Source: Bacteroidota bacterium (lineage in GTDB: Bacteria > Bacteroidota > Bacteroidia > NS11-12g > UBA9320). From it: DNA of 64,000 nucleotides. The notes below the pieces were generated by a model. That model was given only the letters and a program-made list of their open reading frames with translations. It did no database searches and was not told the origin of the DNA. Position 1 is the first letter of the stretch. Every line of letters begins with the position of its first letter. The position numbers were made by a program, and so were the translations under genes. Shown one piece after another: positions 36,221-44,298 of this stretch. The stretch lies in contig CANIKO010000001.1 in the NCBI GenBank assembly GCA_947468275.1, positions 186,001 to 250,000 of the forward strand, read 5' to 3'.

Positions 36221-37318
36221 TCACTTTGCGCTTAATATTTCTACAAAATCATCAAATAAATACCTAGAATCATGAGGCCCGGGGCTGCTTTCTGGATGAT
36301 ATTGCACCGCAAAAGCTTGTTTTCCTTTTACTCGGATTCCTTCAATGGTATTATCGTTTAAATTTATATGAGTTATTTCTACATTCTCCATACCGGGGCC
36401 TTTTGGGTTTACTGCAAATCCATGATTTTGGGAGGTGATTTCGCTTCTTCCGGTTACCAAATTTTTTACAGGATGATTTAATCCGCGATGGCCATTATGC
36501 ATTTTAAATGTTTTCATCCCTACAGCCTCGGCCATAATTTGAAGACCTAAGCAAATGCCAAACATTTTTTTATCGGCTTCTAAAATTTGCTGAACTGTTT
36601 TTATAGCATAATCCATGGGAGCTGGGTCACCTGGGCCATTGGAAATAAAGAACCCATCAGGATTCCATTTCATCATGGTTTCAAAGGATGTTTTACCAGG
36701 GAATACCTGCATGTAGCAATCCCGTTCGGCAAAGCATCTAAGAATATTGGTTTTTACACCTAAATCTAAAACGGCTAATTTATATTTAGCTTCAGAGTTG
36801 CCATAAAAATAAGGAGCATGGGTTGAAACTTTTGAAGCCAACTCTAAACCTTCCATGGAAGGAACTTTTTTCAAGAGTTTTAACAATTCTTCTTCATCCA
36901 AAATTTCACTTGAAACAATGCAATTCATGGCTCCTTTGCTGCGCACATGCCTTACAATCTGGCGAGTGTCCACATCAGATATTCCTACTAAATTACCTTC
37001 AATAAAATAATCGTTCAAACTTTTATCTGCCTCGGCACGAGAATGGTAGTTGGCGAAGTTTTTACAAATTAGTCCTGAAATTTTGATGGAATCTGATTCT
37101 ACTTCTTCGTTTTTTACACCATAATTTCCGATATGATCGTTGGTAGCCAAGAGCATTTGCCCAAAATACGATGGGTCTGTAAATACTTCCTGATAGCCAG
37201 TCATTCCTGTATTGAAACAGATTTCGCCGGTGGTGGTTCCTATTTTTCCTATGGCTTTTCCAATGTATTTTGAGCCGTCTTCAAGGATTAGAATTGCTGG
37301 GTTTGTAATTGCAGTCAA
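36221..37318 (-). CDS. carA: Carbamoyl-phosphate synthase, small (glutaminase) subunit
   Basis: The protein has the N-terminal CPSase domain (AILILEDG, GEICFNTGMTGYQEVFTDPSY) and a class I glutamine amidotransferase domain with the nucleophile in FGICLGLQIMAEA and the H/E pair in YHPESSPGP. It supplies ammonia to CarB, which is not in the window, for arginine and pyrimidine synthesis. An ATG at 37381 would add 21 hydrophobic residues foreign to CarA. I chose TTG at 37318 because it gives the usual eight residues before AILIL, and because a TATTTTTG promoter box lies at 37337-37344, between the two candidate starts. Confidence 0.9.
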   Translation of the reverse strand: MTAITNPAILILEDGSKYIGKAIGKIGTTTGEICFNTGMTGYQEVFTDPSYFGQMLLATNDHIGNYGVKNEEVESDSIKISGLICKNFANYHSRAEADKSLNDYFIEGNLVGISDVDTRQIVRHVRSKGAMNCIVSSEILDEEELLKLLKKVPSMEGLELASKVSTHAPYFYGNSEAKYKLAVLDLGVKTNILRCFAERDCYMQVFPGKTSFETMMKWNPDGFFISNGPGDPAPMDYAIKTVQQILEADKKMFGICLGLQIMAEAVGMKTFKMHNGHRGLNHPVKNLVTGRSEITSQNHGFAVNPKGPGMENVEITHINLNDNTIEGIRVKGKQAFAVQYHPESSPGPHDSRYLFDDFVEILSAK

Positions 37319-37336
37319 GGGTGTGAGAAGTTTTGG

Positions 37337-37344
37337 CAAAAATA
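37337..37344 (-). promoter_or_regulatory. -7 promoter element of carA
   Basis: The minus strand reads TATTTTTG (TAnnTTTG), ending 18 bases before the TTG chosen as carA start. If used, transcription starts downstream of the alternative ATG at 37381. A TTTG at 37371-37374 is 26 bases upstream of it, longer than the ideal spacing. Confidence 0.5.
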
Positions 37345-37496
37345 CAAAAAAGTGGCTGATAGGATTTGAACAAATTATCACGAATTTTTAATTTATAGTA
37401 AACCTAAATTTAAGTTAAATCCATCTCAGTCTTTAAATATTCTCCTCATAATTCCAATTATTCATTTAATTTTGCCCTTGATTTTGGGTTTGGTGT

Positions 37497-37674
37497 TTTT
37501 ATTAGATGCCGAATTAAAAGGGAATCCGGTGAAAATCCGGAACATTGCCCGATGCTGTAAGCTCTGCCAATGTTTTTTACACTCAAAGCCACTGATTTAT
37601 TGCCGTTTCTTTAAAGCAACGGAAATAGTTGGGAAGGCAGTAAAAAACAGGAGTAAGTCAGAAAACCTACCACA
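37497..37674 (+). ncRNA. Cobalamin (B12) riboswitch
   Basis: Conserved blocks of the cobalamin riboswitch appear in order: AAAAGGGAATCCGGTGAAAA and TCCGGAAC (37517-37543), GCCCGATGCTGTAA (37547-37560), GCCACTG (37588-37594), GGGAAGG (37631-37637) and the B12 box AAGTCAGAAAACCTACC (37655-37671). The complete core makes the call strong. It should bind a corrinoid and shut off the gene downstream. The gene controlled, a T9SS protein with two DUF4465-like repeats at 37846, is not a classical BtuB receptor. Confidence 0.93.
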
Positions 37675-37712
37675 ATCAAATATATTTTAGAGGCTTTCGG
37701 GAACAAAAGCTG

Positions 37713-37747
37713 AAAAGGTCTAATACGTTTTTATTAGTCTTTTTTGT
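37713..37747 (+). terminator. Probable riboswitch-controlled terminator
   Basis: CTAATA (37720-37725) pairs with TATTAG (37732-37737) around CGTTTT, with flanking AAG/CTT pairs, followed by a T run (37740-37745). It lies 40 bases after the B12 box and about 100 before the ATG, the right place for an expression platform that terminates when cobalamin is bound. The stem is AU-rich and modest in strength. Confidence 0.6.
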
Positions 37748-37845
37748 TTCCGTAAGTTGCTAAGTTCTTAATTCTATCTGCTATTGTTTTTTGCAGTCGG
37801 AGGATATGGAACTTAGAACCCATAACTTAGAATTATTTAATAAAA

Positions 37846-39486
37846 ATGTATAAATCAATCTTTACCCTTTTAATGATTTGCGCCTTTAGTTTTTTAACTA
37901 TGGCACAAAGCGAAATGCGTACCAATGTTTCCACGTTTGATGTAATTCCGTTAAATAAAAACGGAAATTATAATGGCCTCGACCAAAAAGGTGGCTTTTG
38001 GAACGGTCATTTTTACTATCGGAATAGTTATGATACGGCTTGGAAATCCTGGTCAGGTATTGCGGTTTCAAATAATTCAGATACGATGATTAATAGCTAC
38101 ACCAATGAATACAGCAGCATAACCGGAGGTGGGATTAACGGCACTAAAAATTATGCGCTATGCTATTTGGCAGGAAAAATCATTCCCGAAAAGACCACCA
38201 AACTTACAGGGTTTTATGTAACTAATACTACTTATACCTATCGAACCATTAAGGAAGGTTCGGCCTTTTCCAAAAAATTTGGGGGTGTAACAGGAAATGA
38301 CAAGGATTGGTATTTACTAAAAATTGAAAGCTATTCGGGAGGAGTAAAATCGGATTCTCTGCGATTTTATTTAGCCGATTTTCAGAGCGATGATAATGCA
38401 AAGGATTATATTTTAAACAAATGGACCTGGGTGGATTTAGAAAATTTTAAAGCTTCTGATAGTTTGGTTTTGAGTTTTGAATCGAGTGATGCAGGGGCTT
38501 TTGGTATTAACACACCTACTTATGTGGCAATTGATGATGTGAATGCAAAAGACCCTTTTAAATTTTCATATGTCTTTAAACCATTTAATTTCAATCATCC
38601 AGATTTTTTTAAAAATGGGGGTGTTTGGAATGGTCAATCAGATACTTCTGGCGGATTTCTTTTAGACGGACTTTATTTTGAAAATTCATTTAACACGCAA
38701 TGGAATTCATGGAGCGGCTGGGCTGTAAGTAAAAGTAAGGATACCTCAAAGGTGGGATTTGAAGCTCAATACACGGCTATACCAAGCAAATCACTCAATA
38801 ATTATGATAGTGGATACGCCGTGTCCTATGGACGAAGTGTAATTCGAATGCCATATAATAAAGATGGATGGCTAGTATGGCTAAATCTTAATTATACAAA
38901 TAGCACTTATCCTTTTAAATCAATGAAGAATGGGGATGCATTTAGTAAAAAATTCGGGGGTATTACTGGTAATGATAAAGACTATTTAAAGTTTTATATT
39001 ATTGGATATGATGCTAATAATAAGGTTGTAGACACCATAGGGAATGAAGAATATGAGAAACTTATGTTAGCTGATTTTAGAAATGAACCAAAATATATTC
39101 AAAATAAATGGGTCCAAACTACCCAAATGTTTCATGATAAAATTGTAAGAATGGAATTTCAATTAGAATCAACGGATAATGGTACTTTTGGAATGAATAC
39201 CCCTGGTTATTTTTGTTTAGGTGATTTTAGATTTATGATAGAAACTCTAGAAAAAACAGAAACCAAGAAGATGGAAATTTACCCAAATCCTTCTTCAACC
39301 TTTATAAATACTGATATTCAAAGTCCTAAAAGCTTTGAAATTATTGATATGACCGGAAGACAATTTATGCTCATGGAAAGTCCTCAATCCAATAAAATTG
39401 ATATATCGCAATTACCGCAAGGGATATACTACTTAAAGGTAAAAGCTAATGAAAAGGTTTATTCATCAAGGTTTGTGAAGTTATAG
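37846..39486 (+). CDS. T9SS-exported tandem DUF4465 protein under B12 riboswitch
   Basis: The 546-residue protein has a signal peptide (MYKSIFTLLMICAFSFLTMAQ) and two homologous repeats at about 27-240 and 255-468. Both repeats carry the DUF4465 hallmarks: FWNGHFYYRNSYDTAWKSWS and LYFENSFNTQWNSWSGWAVS; then FSKKFGGVTGNDKDW and FSKKFGGITGNDKDY; then a (L)ADF block and GxNTPxY. A T9SS type A domain ends it (IYPNPSSTFINTDIQSPKSF ... GIYYLKVKANEKVYSSRFVKL). Because a cobalamin riboswitch precedes it, I infer a surface protein that captures corrinoids. DUF4465-like proteins occur in B12-regulated loci of Bacteroidota, and I recall corrinoid-binding surface proteins (BtuG, BtuH) there, but cannot confirm homology here. 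Confidence 0.85.
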   Translation: MYKSIFTLLMICAFSFLTMAQSEMRTNVSTFDVIPLNKNGNYNGLDQKGGFWNGHFYYRNSYDTAWKSWSGIAVSNNSDTMINSYTNEYSSITGGGINGTKNYALCYLAGKIIPEKTTKLTGFYVTNTTYTYRTIKEGSAFSKKFGGVTGNDKDWYLLKIESYSGGVKSDSLRFYLADFQSDDNAKDYILNKWTWVDLENFKASDSLVLSFESSDAGAFGINTPTYVAIDDVNAKDPFKFSYVFKPFNFNHPDFFKNGGVWNGQSDTSGGFLLDGLYFENSFNTQWNSWSGWAVSKSKDTSKVGFEAQYTAIPSKSLNNYDSGYAVSYGRSVIRMPYNKDGWLVWLNLNYTNSTYPFKSMKNGDAFSKKFGGITGNDKDYLKFYIIGYDANNKVVDTIGNEEYEKLMLADFRNEPKYIQNKWVQTTQMFHDKIVRMEFQLESTDNGTFGMNTPGYFCLGDFRFMIETLEKTETKKMEIYPNPSSTFINTDIQSPKSFEIIDMTGRQFMLMESPQSNKIDISQLPQGIYYLKVKANEKVYSSRFVKL

Positions 39487-39607
39487 TTGGTTAAAATGGT
39501 AATTAGATGGGTACAAATAACCAATCATCATTTTAACTACTTCAACTATTCATTAATTTAACCATTCACCCTTCCAACCATTTTTACCAATTACCAAATT
39601 TCAACAT

Positions 39608-39615
39608 TACCTTTG
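39608..39615 (+). promoter_or_regulatory. -7 promoter element of ABC exporter gene
   Basis: TACCTTTG matches TAnnTTTG and ends eight bases before the TTG start at 39624, implying a nearly leaderless message. Confidence 0.45.
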
Positions 39616-39623
39616 CCACTGAT

Positions 39624-41447
39624 TTGAAAAATATCCGATATCTTTTTTCGTTTTCCAATAAGTTTCCGATGCACAGGCTTCGGTTTGCAGGGTTTAATAT
39701 TTTGGCCTCCTTATTCGGGGCTTTTTCTATAATGACGGTGGTGCCGTTTTTGCAAATAATTTTTAATCTAAATCCAACATCTTCCACCCCAAAGCCTTCT
39801 ATTGCCATCCAAACCGGATTATTGAACGAAGCCAATGCATGGCTCAAATTACAAATCATAGAATGGGGAAGTTTTTATTCGCTTGTTTTTTTTTCTTGCA
39901 TGTTAGTGGTTATGTTTTTGCTCAAAAATTTGAGTTTGTACCTTGCATTTACAGGATTATCGCATATGCGGGCCGGAATTTCAAAGCATTTGCGTGGCCT
40001 AATGTATCACAAACTTTTAAAACTTCCAATGAGTTTTTATTCATCCGAACGCAAAGGCGATTTAATAACTCGTGCTACCAATGATGTGCGTGAAGTAGAA
40101 TGGAGTTTTATAGGTGTTTTGGAAATGGTTTTAAAACATCCATTTATGCTGCTTATTCCTTTTGGTTTGTTGTTTTATATTAGCTGGCAGCTTACACTTT
40201 TTGTGGTAATAGTGCTTCCGTTGAGCGGTTATATCATTAGCCGTTTAGCTAAAAGGCTTAAAAAAGCGGCCCGATTAGGAACCGAAAAATTAGGGGATGT
40301 TATTTCACAATTTGAAGAAACATTGGGCGGAATTAAAATTATTAAAGCATTTAATGCCGAAGGAAAAAGTTCACAGCATTTTGACGAAAAAAATAATGAC
40401 CATTTTCGCCTAACCAAAAAAGTTTTGAAACGGGAATATGCAGCATCTCCGTTGAGCGAGTTCATGGGGTCTATTGTAATTTCTTCTATCTTGATATTTG
40501 CAGGAAGATTGATTTTAAAAAATGATTTTGGCTTGAGTGGAGAAATGTTCATTATGTATATTGCTATGTTCAGCCAATTAATTCCACCGGCAAAAGCATT
40601 AAGTGAAAATTATTTCAGGTTGGAAAAAGGCATGGCTTCCATGGAAAGGATAAACGATATTTTGGATGCAGAAGATGGTATTCACGAAACTCCAAATACT
40701 CAAGAAGTTCAGGATTTTAAGGAAAGTTTAACTTTTCAAATTGTTTCTTTTAGTTACAATGCATCTGCACCAGTATTAAAAGAAATTAACTTAGCAATTC
40801 ATAAAGGTGAAAAAGTAGCGTTGGTTGGTAGTTCGGGAGCAGGGAAATCTACAATGGCTGATTTGGTTTTGAGATTTCATGACCCTAATTCGGGTTCAAT
40901 ATTATATGATGGAATTGATATTCGGCAGTTGTCATTAAAAGGCTATCGCAATAAAATAGCTGTTGTAACTCAAGAGCCGATATTATTTAATGATACAGTA
41001 GAGAATAACCTGAAACTTGGGAATCCAACAGCGACTTATGAAGAAATGGTGGCTGCAGCCAAACAAGCCAATGCCCATTCGTTTATTGAATTAATGGATG
41101 ATGGCTACCAATCGTTGGTAGGAGAGAGGGGAGGCAAACTTTCAGGCGGGCAAAAACAACGCCTTACCATTGCTCGTGCAATCCTTAGTAATCCTGAAAT
41201 TTTGGTATTGGATGAAGCTACATCTGCTTTGGATTCAGAATCTGAAAAATTGGTGAATGATGCCCTTGAAAAATTAATGGAAAATCGCACCTCCATTATT
41301 ATTGCCCACCGATTAAGTACCATTCAAAATGCGGATAAAATTGTGGTTTTAGAACATGGCAAAATTGTGGAAACTGGTACCCACCATGAATTAATTCAGA
41401 AACAGGGGATTTATAATTCGTTGTATAAATTGCAGTCATTGGGTTAA
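39624..41447 (+). CDS. ABC transporter, fused permease and ATPase (MsbA type)
   Basis: The 607-residue half-transporter has six membrane helices within about 20-330 and an ATPase domain with Walker A VGSSGAGKST, Q-loop VTQEPILFND, signature LSGGQKQR, Walker B ILVLDEATSALDSE and the H-loop IIAHRLSTI. A homodimer would export lipid-linked or hydrophobic substrates; MsbA-like lipid A flipping is plausible but not provable. The start is TTG at 39624, since no ATG lies before the first helix and a promoter box ends just upstream. Confidence 0.9.
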   Translation: MKNIRYLFSFSNKFPMHRLRFAGFNILASLFGAFSIMTVVPFLQIIFNLNPTSSTPKPSIAIQTGLLNEANAWLKLQIIEWGSFYSLVFFSCMLVVMFLLKNLSLYLAFTGLSHMRAGISKHLRGLMYHKLLKLPMSFYSSERKGDLITRATNDVREVEWSFIGVLEMVLKHPFMLLIPFGLLFYISWQLTLFVVIVLPLSGYIISRLAKRLKKAARLGTEKLGDVISQFEETLGGIKIIKAFNAEGKSSQHFDEKNNDHFRLTKKVLKREYAASPLSEFMGSIVISSILIFAGRLILKNDFGLSGEMFIMYIAMFSQLIPPAKALSENYFRLEKGMASMERINDILDAEDGIHETPNTQEVQDFKESLTFQIVSFSYNASAPVLKEINLAIHKGEKVALVGSSGAGKSTMADLVLRFHDPNSGSILYDGIDIRQLSLKGYRNKIAVVTQEPILFNDTVENNLKLGNPTATYEEMVAAAKQANAHSFIELMDDGYQSLVGERGGKLSGGQKQRLTIARAILSNPEILVLDEATSALDSESEKLVNDALEKLMENRTSIIIAHRLSTIQNADKIVVLEHGKIVETGTHHELIQKQGIYNSLYKLQSLG

Positions 41448-41449
41448 TT

Positions 41450-42805
41450 TTAACCCCTTGCCCTATTCAATCTGTCATTAATAGCGGGTCCCAATCCATT
41501 GGATTGGAAATTTTCAGTTAAAATTAGCTCTAAATTTAAGCTGTCTAATTCACGCATTGCTGCAAAAAGATTATGAGCAGCCTCTGTTAGTGATTTATTC
41601 GGAGACAAAATCTTTTGGTTTTCAATAGGTAAAAAATCAAATGGTTTATAAAATGCAATGGCTCCGGTTCTGGATTTATCAATTGCAGTTATATCAATTT
41701 CTTTTACAAGTTTCAAAGGGGTTCTGGTGGCATAATGTTTATCCAATTGCCCTGGAGAATTGGGTTTGGAATGGGAAGCAATATTCAAGGCAACTTTTCC
41801 AACACAATCTTCAATTGCTTCAATACTTAATCCGCCAAGTCTTAATATCACAGGGTTTTTATCCTCTTCAAACATTACTATGGTAGATTCTAAACCAACC
41901 TCACACTGGCCACCATCCAAGATATACGAAACTTTATCTCCCAATTGTTCCTCTACATGCTTTGCGGTGGTGGGGCTTACGTATCCAAATGGATTGGCAC
42001 TTGGCGCTGCCAATGGGAAAGGAAGTTCTTTTAATAGTTGTAAAGTAAGAGGATGATTTGGAACCCGTAAACCCACAAATGGCAAACCTGATGTTACCAA
42101 ATCCGGAATGGTTTTACTCTTTGGCAAAATCAAAGTTAACGGTCCTGGCCAAAAGGTATTCGCTAGTTTTTTGGCCTTTTCAGGAAAATGAGTGGCATAT
42201 TTTTCTACTTCTTTTATATCAGAAATATGAACAATTAGTGGATCAAAAAACGGGCGATTTTTTATTGCAAAAATTTCAGTAACCGCTTCTTTATTCAATG
42301 CATTAGCAGCTAAACCGTATACAGTTTCTGTTGGAATAGCAACAACTTTTCCTTCAGTTAACAATTGCGTAGCTTTTGAAAATTGCAGAATTTCTGTCGA
42401 AGCCTTGTCCCCCTTTGAAGGGGGTAGGGGGATGATTTTCTCCCTGGTCCCATTTATCCAATTTTCAATACGCAATCCTACATTATAAATATCATTCATC
42501 ACCTCTTGATCCTTAAAAGTCAAAATGTAATATCCTAATGCAATAAGTCTTTTTTCTCTCTCAATATCTTTGACGTAAATTTCTTTAATACTATGAGAAT
42601 AATCATCTACTTCAATTATTATTTTTAAATCTTTACAATAAAAATCAGCTACGTATTTGTCAATTGGTCTTTGTCTTAAAAATGAAAAACCTAGCATTTG
42701 CTTGTTTCTTAACAATTCACACCATAATCTGACTTCAGCTTTAGTAGCGTTGTTTCGATGCAATTGAGCAAGTTTTTTTAAGTTTTTGTTGTAATGGTGA
42801 AACAT
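41450..42805 (-). CDS. DUF559 nuclease-like domain fused to L-threonylcarbamoyladenylate synthase (Sua5)
   Basis: The 451-residue product joins two unrelated proteins. Residues 1-123 are a DUF559 (Vsr-like, PD-(D/E)XK) domain: MFHHYNKNLKKLAQ, KAEVRLWCELLRNK, GFSFLRQRPIDKYVADFYC (D54) and IIIEVDDYSHS (E65, D67). Residues 124-134 (IIPLPPSKGDK) are encoded by an inverted-repeat arm. Residues about 140-451 are a full YrdC-Sua5 enzyme: VVAIPTETVYGLAANAL, SANPFGYVSPT, STIVMFEE, SPGQLDKHYA. Sua5 makes the threonylcarbamoyl-AMP used for tRNA t6A, normally essential. No ATG remains at the natural Sua5 start, so Sua5 appears to be translated from the inserted unit. The frame has no stop between the parts. 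Confidence 0.88.
   Translation of the reverse strand: MFHHYNKNLKKLAQLHRNNATKAEVRLWCELLRNKQMLGFSFLRQRPIDKYVADFYCKDLKIIIEVDDYSHSIKEIYVKDIEREKRLIALGYYILTFKDQEVMNDIYNVGLRIENWINGTREKIIPLPPSKGDKASTEILQFSKATQLLTEGKVVAIPTETVYGLAANALNKEAVTEIFAIKNRPFFDPLIVHISDIKEVEKYATHFPEKAKKLANTFWPGPLTLILPKSKTIPDLVTSGLPFVGLRVPNHPLTLQLLKELPFPLAAPSANPFGYVSPTTAKHVEEQLGDKVSYILDGGQCEVGLESTIVMFEEDKNPVILRLGGLSIEAIEDCVGKVALNIASHSKPNSPGQLDKHYATRTPLKLVKEIDITAIDKSRTGAIAFYKPFDFLPIENQKILSPNKSLTEAAHNLFAAMRELDSLNLELILTENFQSNGLGPAINDRLNRARG
42406..42434 (-). repeat. Inverted-repeat arm inside the DUF559-Sua5 frame
   Basis: These 29 bases are the exact reverse complement of 42823-42851. The core contains CCCCCTTCAAAGGGGG, itself a near-perfect palindrome able to form a hairpin. 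On the minus strand the arm is translated as IIPLPPSKGDK, joining DUF559 to Sua5. CCCCCTACCCCCTTC-type repeats are scattered in many Bacteroidota genomes. Confidence 0.9.
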
Positions 42806-42822
42806 TAGTTGTAGTGGAAACG

Positions 42823-42851
42823 CATCCCCCTACCCCCTTCAAAGGGGGACA
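42823..42851 (+). repeat. Outer inverted-repeat arm upstream of DUF559
   Basis: These 29 bases are identical to the reverse complement of 42406-42434. The arm begins 17 bases before the DUF559 ATG (42805 on the minus strand) and contains the palindrome CCCCCTTCAAAGGGGG. Confidence 0.9.
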
Positions 42852-42901
42852 GCTGACGCTCGAGTAGTGGACATTGAAAAATTCTTTAACTGTAATAATT
42901 C

Positions 42902-44266
42902 CTAAACCCCTTTGCGTTTTAAACTAAATTTCTCAATCTTGTTATAAAGATGGCTTCTTTGAATATCTATTTCCTGAGCGGTTTTGGCCACATTCCAACC
43001 ATTTTTTCGAAGCTTTGTATCAATAAATACTTGTTCGGCAAAGTCTTTAAATTCCTGGAATTTTTCATATTGATTTACTATGTCCTCAAGATTTACTGAT
43101 TTGCCACCCATTGGGTTGGCAAAATTAATAATATCTGTTTCTGTTATTTTATCCCCACAAAGAATTACCAGACGTTCAATCACATTGCGTAGCTCACGAA
43201 TATTTCCACTCCAGGTAATATTTTTTAATTCATTCATTGCCCCTGAAGTTAGCTGTTTGCGAGGCATGGCATTTTCCTCACATATTTCCGAAACAAACTT
43301 TTCAGCCAACAAAGGAATATCCTCTACTCGTTCATTAAGACTAGGTACATGAATTAAAATAACACTTAATCGATGGTAAAGATCTTCCCTGAAATTCCCA
43401 TCCTCAATTTCTTTTCTTAAATCTTTATTGGTGGCGGCAATCACACGAACATTTACTTCTATTTCTTTTTCACCACCAACCCGCGTAATTTTGTTCTCTT
43501 GCAAAGCTCTAAGCACTTTTGCTTGAGCTGATAAACTCATATCGCCTATTTCATCCAAAAAAATGGTGCCATTATCGGCTCTCTCAAATTGACCTATTCT
43601 TTGTTTGATGGCTGATGTAAAAGCACCTTTTTCATGACCGAATAATTCACTTTCAATTAGTTCGGATGGTATGGCAGCACAGTTAACTTCCACCAACTGC
43701 ATATTTGAACGGTTGCTTTTTTCGTGTAACCAACGTGCAACAAGTTCTTTTCCCGTTCCATTTTTACCGGTAATCATCACTCGGGCATCCGTTGGTGCTA
43801 CCTTTTCAATTGTTTGTTTTATTTTAATAATAGCAGGTGAGTCGCCAATAATTTCATGAGTTTTCGAAATTTTACGCTTTAAAACTTTGGTTTCAATTAC
43901 CAAATTATTTTTTTCGCAGGCATTTCTTACAGTTATTAAAAGTTTATTTAAGTCAGGTGGTTTGGCAATAAAATCGTAAGCACCTCGGCGTGTGGCTTCC
44001 AAAGCTGTTTCAATGGTGCCGTGGCCTGAAATCATAATGAACGAAACGTCATCCGCAATTCCTTTCACTCTGTCCAATAGTTCAAGACCATCAATTTTGG
44101 GCATTTTAATATCGCAAAGCGCCACATCATACTCCGTTTTTCGAAGCATATCAAGGGCCTGAGCTCCATCTTCGGCTAAGTCTATTTCATAGCCTTCATA
44201 GGTAAGTATTTCCTTCAGTGTCTCACGAATACTGGCTTCGTCATCCACAATTAATATTCTTGACAT
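42902..44266 (-). CDS. NtrC-family sigma-54-dependent response regulator
   Basis: The 454-residue protein has a receiver domain with phospho-acceptor D52 (LCDIKMP) and K103-like KPP. A sigma-54 AAA+ domain follows, with Walker A TGKNGTGKE, FLDEIGD and ENKITRVGG. A FIS-type helix-turn-helix ends it (NGWNVAKTAQEIDIQRSHLYNKIEKF). The sigma-54 contact loop reads GAFTSA instead of the canonical GAFTGA, a variant I recall as common in this phylum. It should activate RpoN promoters after phosphorylation. Its sensor kinase is not adjacent. Upstream lies the RNase P RNA gene on the same strand. Confidence 0.93.
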   Translation of the reverse strand: MSRILIVDDEASIRETLKEILTYEGYEIDLAEDGAQALDMLRKTEYDVALCDIKMPKIDGLELLDRVKGIADDVSFIMISGHGTIETALEATRRGAYDFIAKPPDLNKLLITVRNACEKNNLVIETKVLKRKISKTHEIIGDSPAIIKIKQTIEKVAPTDARVMITGKNGTGKELVARWLHEKSNRSNMQLVEVNCAAIPSELIESELFGHEKGAFTSAIKQRIGQFERADNGTIFLDEIGDMSLSAQAKVLRALQENKITRVGGEKEIEVNVRVIAATNKDLRKEIEDGNFREDLYHRLSVILIHVPSLNERVEDIPLLAEKFVSEICEENAMPRKQLTSGAMNELKNITWSGNIRELRNVIERLVILCGDKITETDIINFANPMGGKSVNLEDIVNQYEKFQEFKDFAEQVFIDTKLRKNGWNVAKTAQEIDIQRSHLYNKIEKFSLKRKGV

Positions 44267-44298
44267 TTTATATTTTTATTTATTCTATTTAAAAAAAT

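Larger units (their letters stand above)
42406..42851. mobile_element. Candidate inverted-repeat-bounded DUF559 cassette
   Basis: Two perfect 29-bp inverted repeats mark a 446-bp unit containing only the DUF559 domain (42435-42805) and its start region. No transposase is encoded, and I see no clear target-site duplication in the flanks. The unit sits exactly at the 5' end of sua5. It could be a small mobile or mobilised cassette with the DUF559 protein as its own nuclease. That mobility is inference; the repeat geometry is directly visible. Confidence 0.55.

Noticed and set aside
42902-44266. Two-component partner kinase beside the NtrC-like regulator.
   Set aside because: Neighbouring genes are the Sua5 fusion and rnpB; no histidine kinase domain is present in the window.
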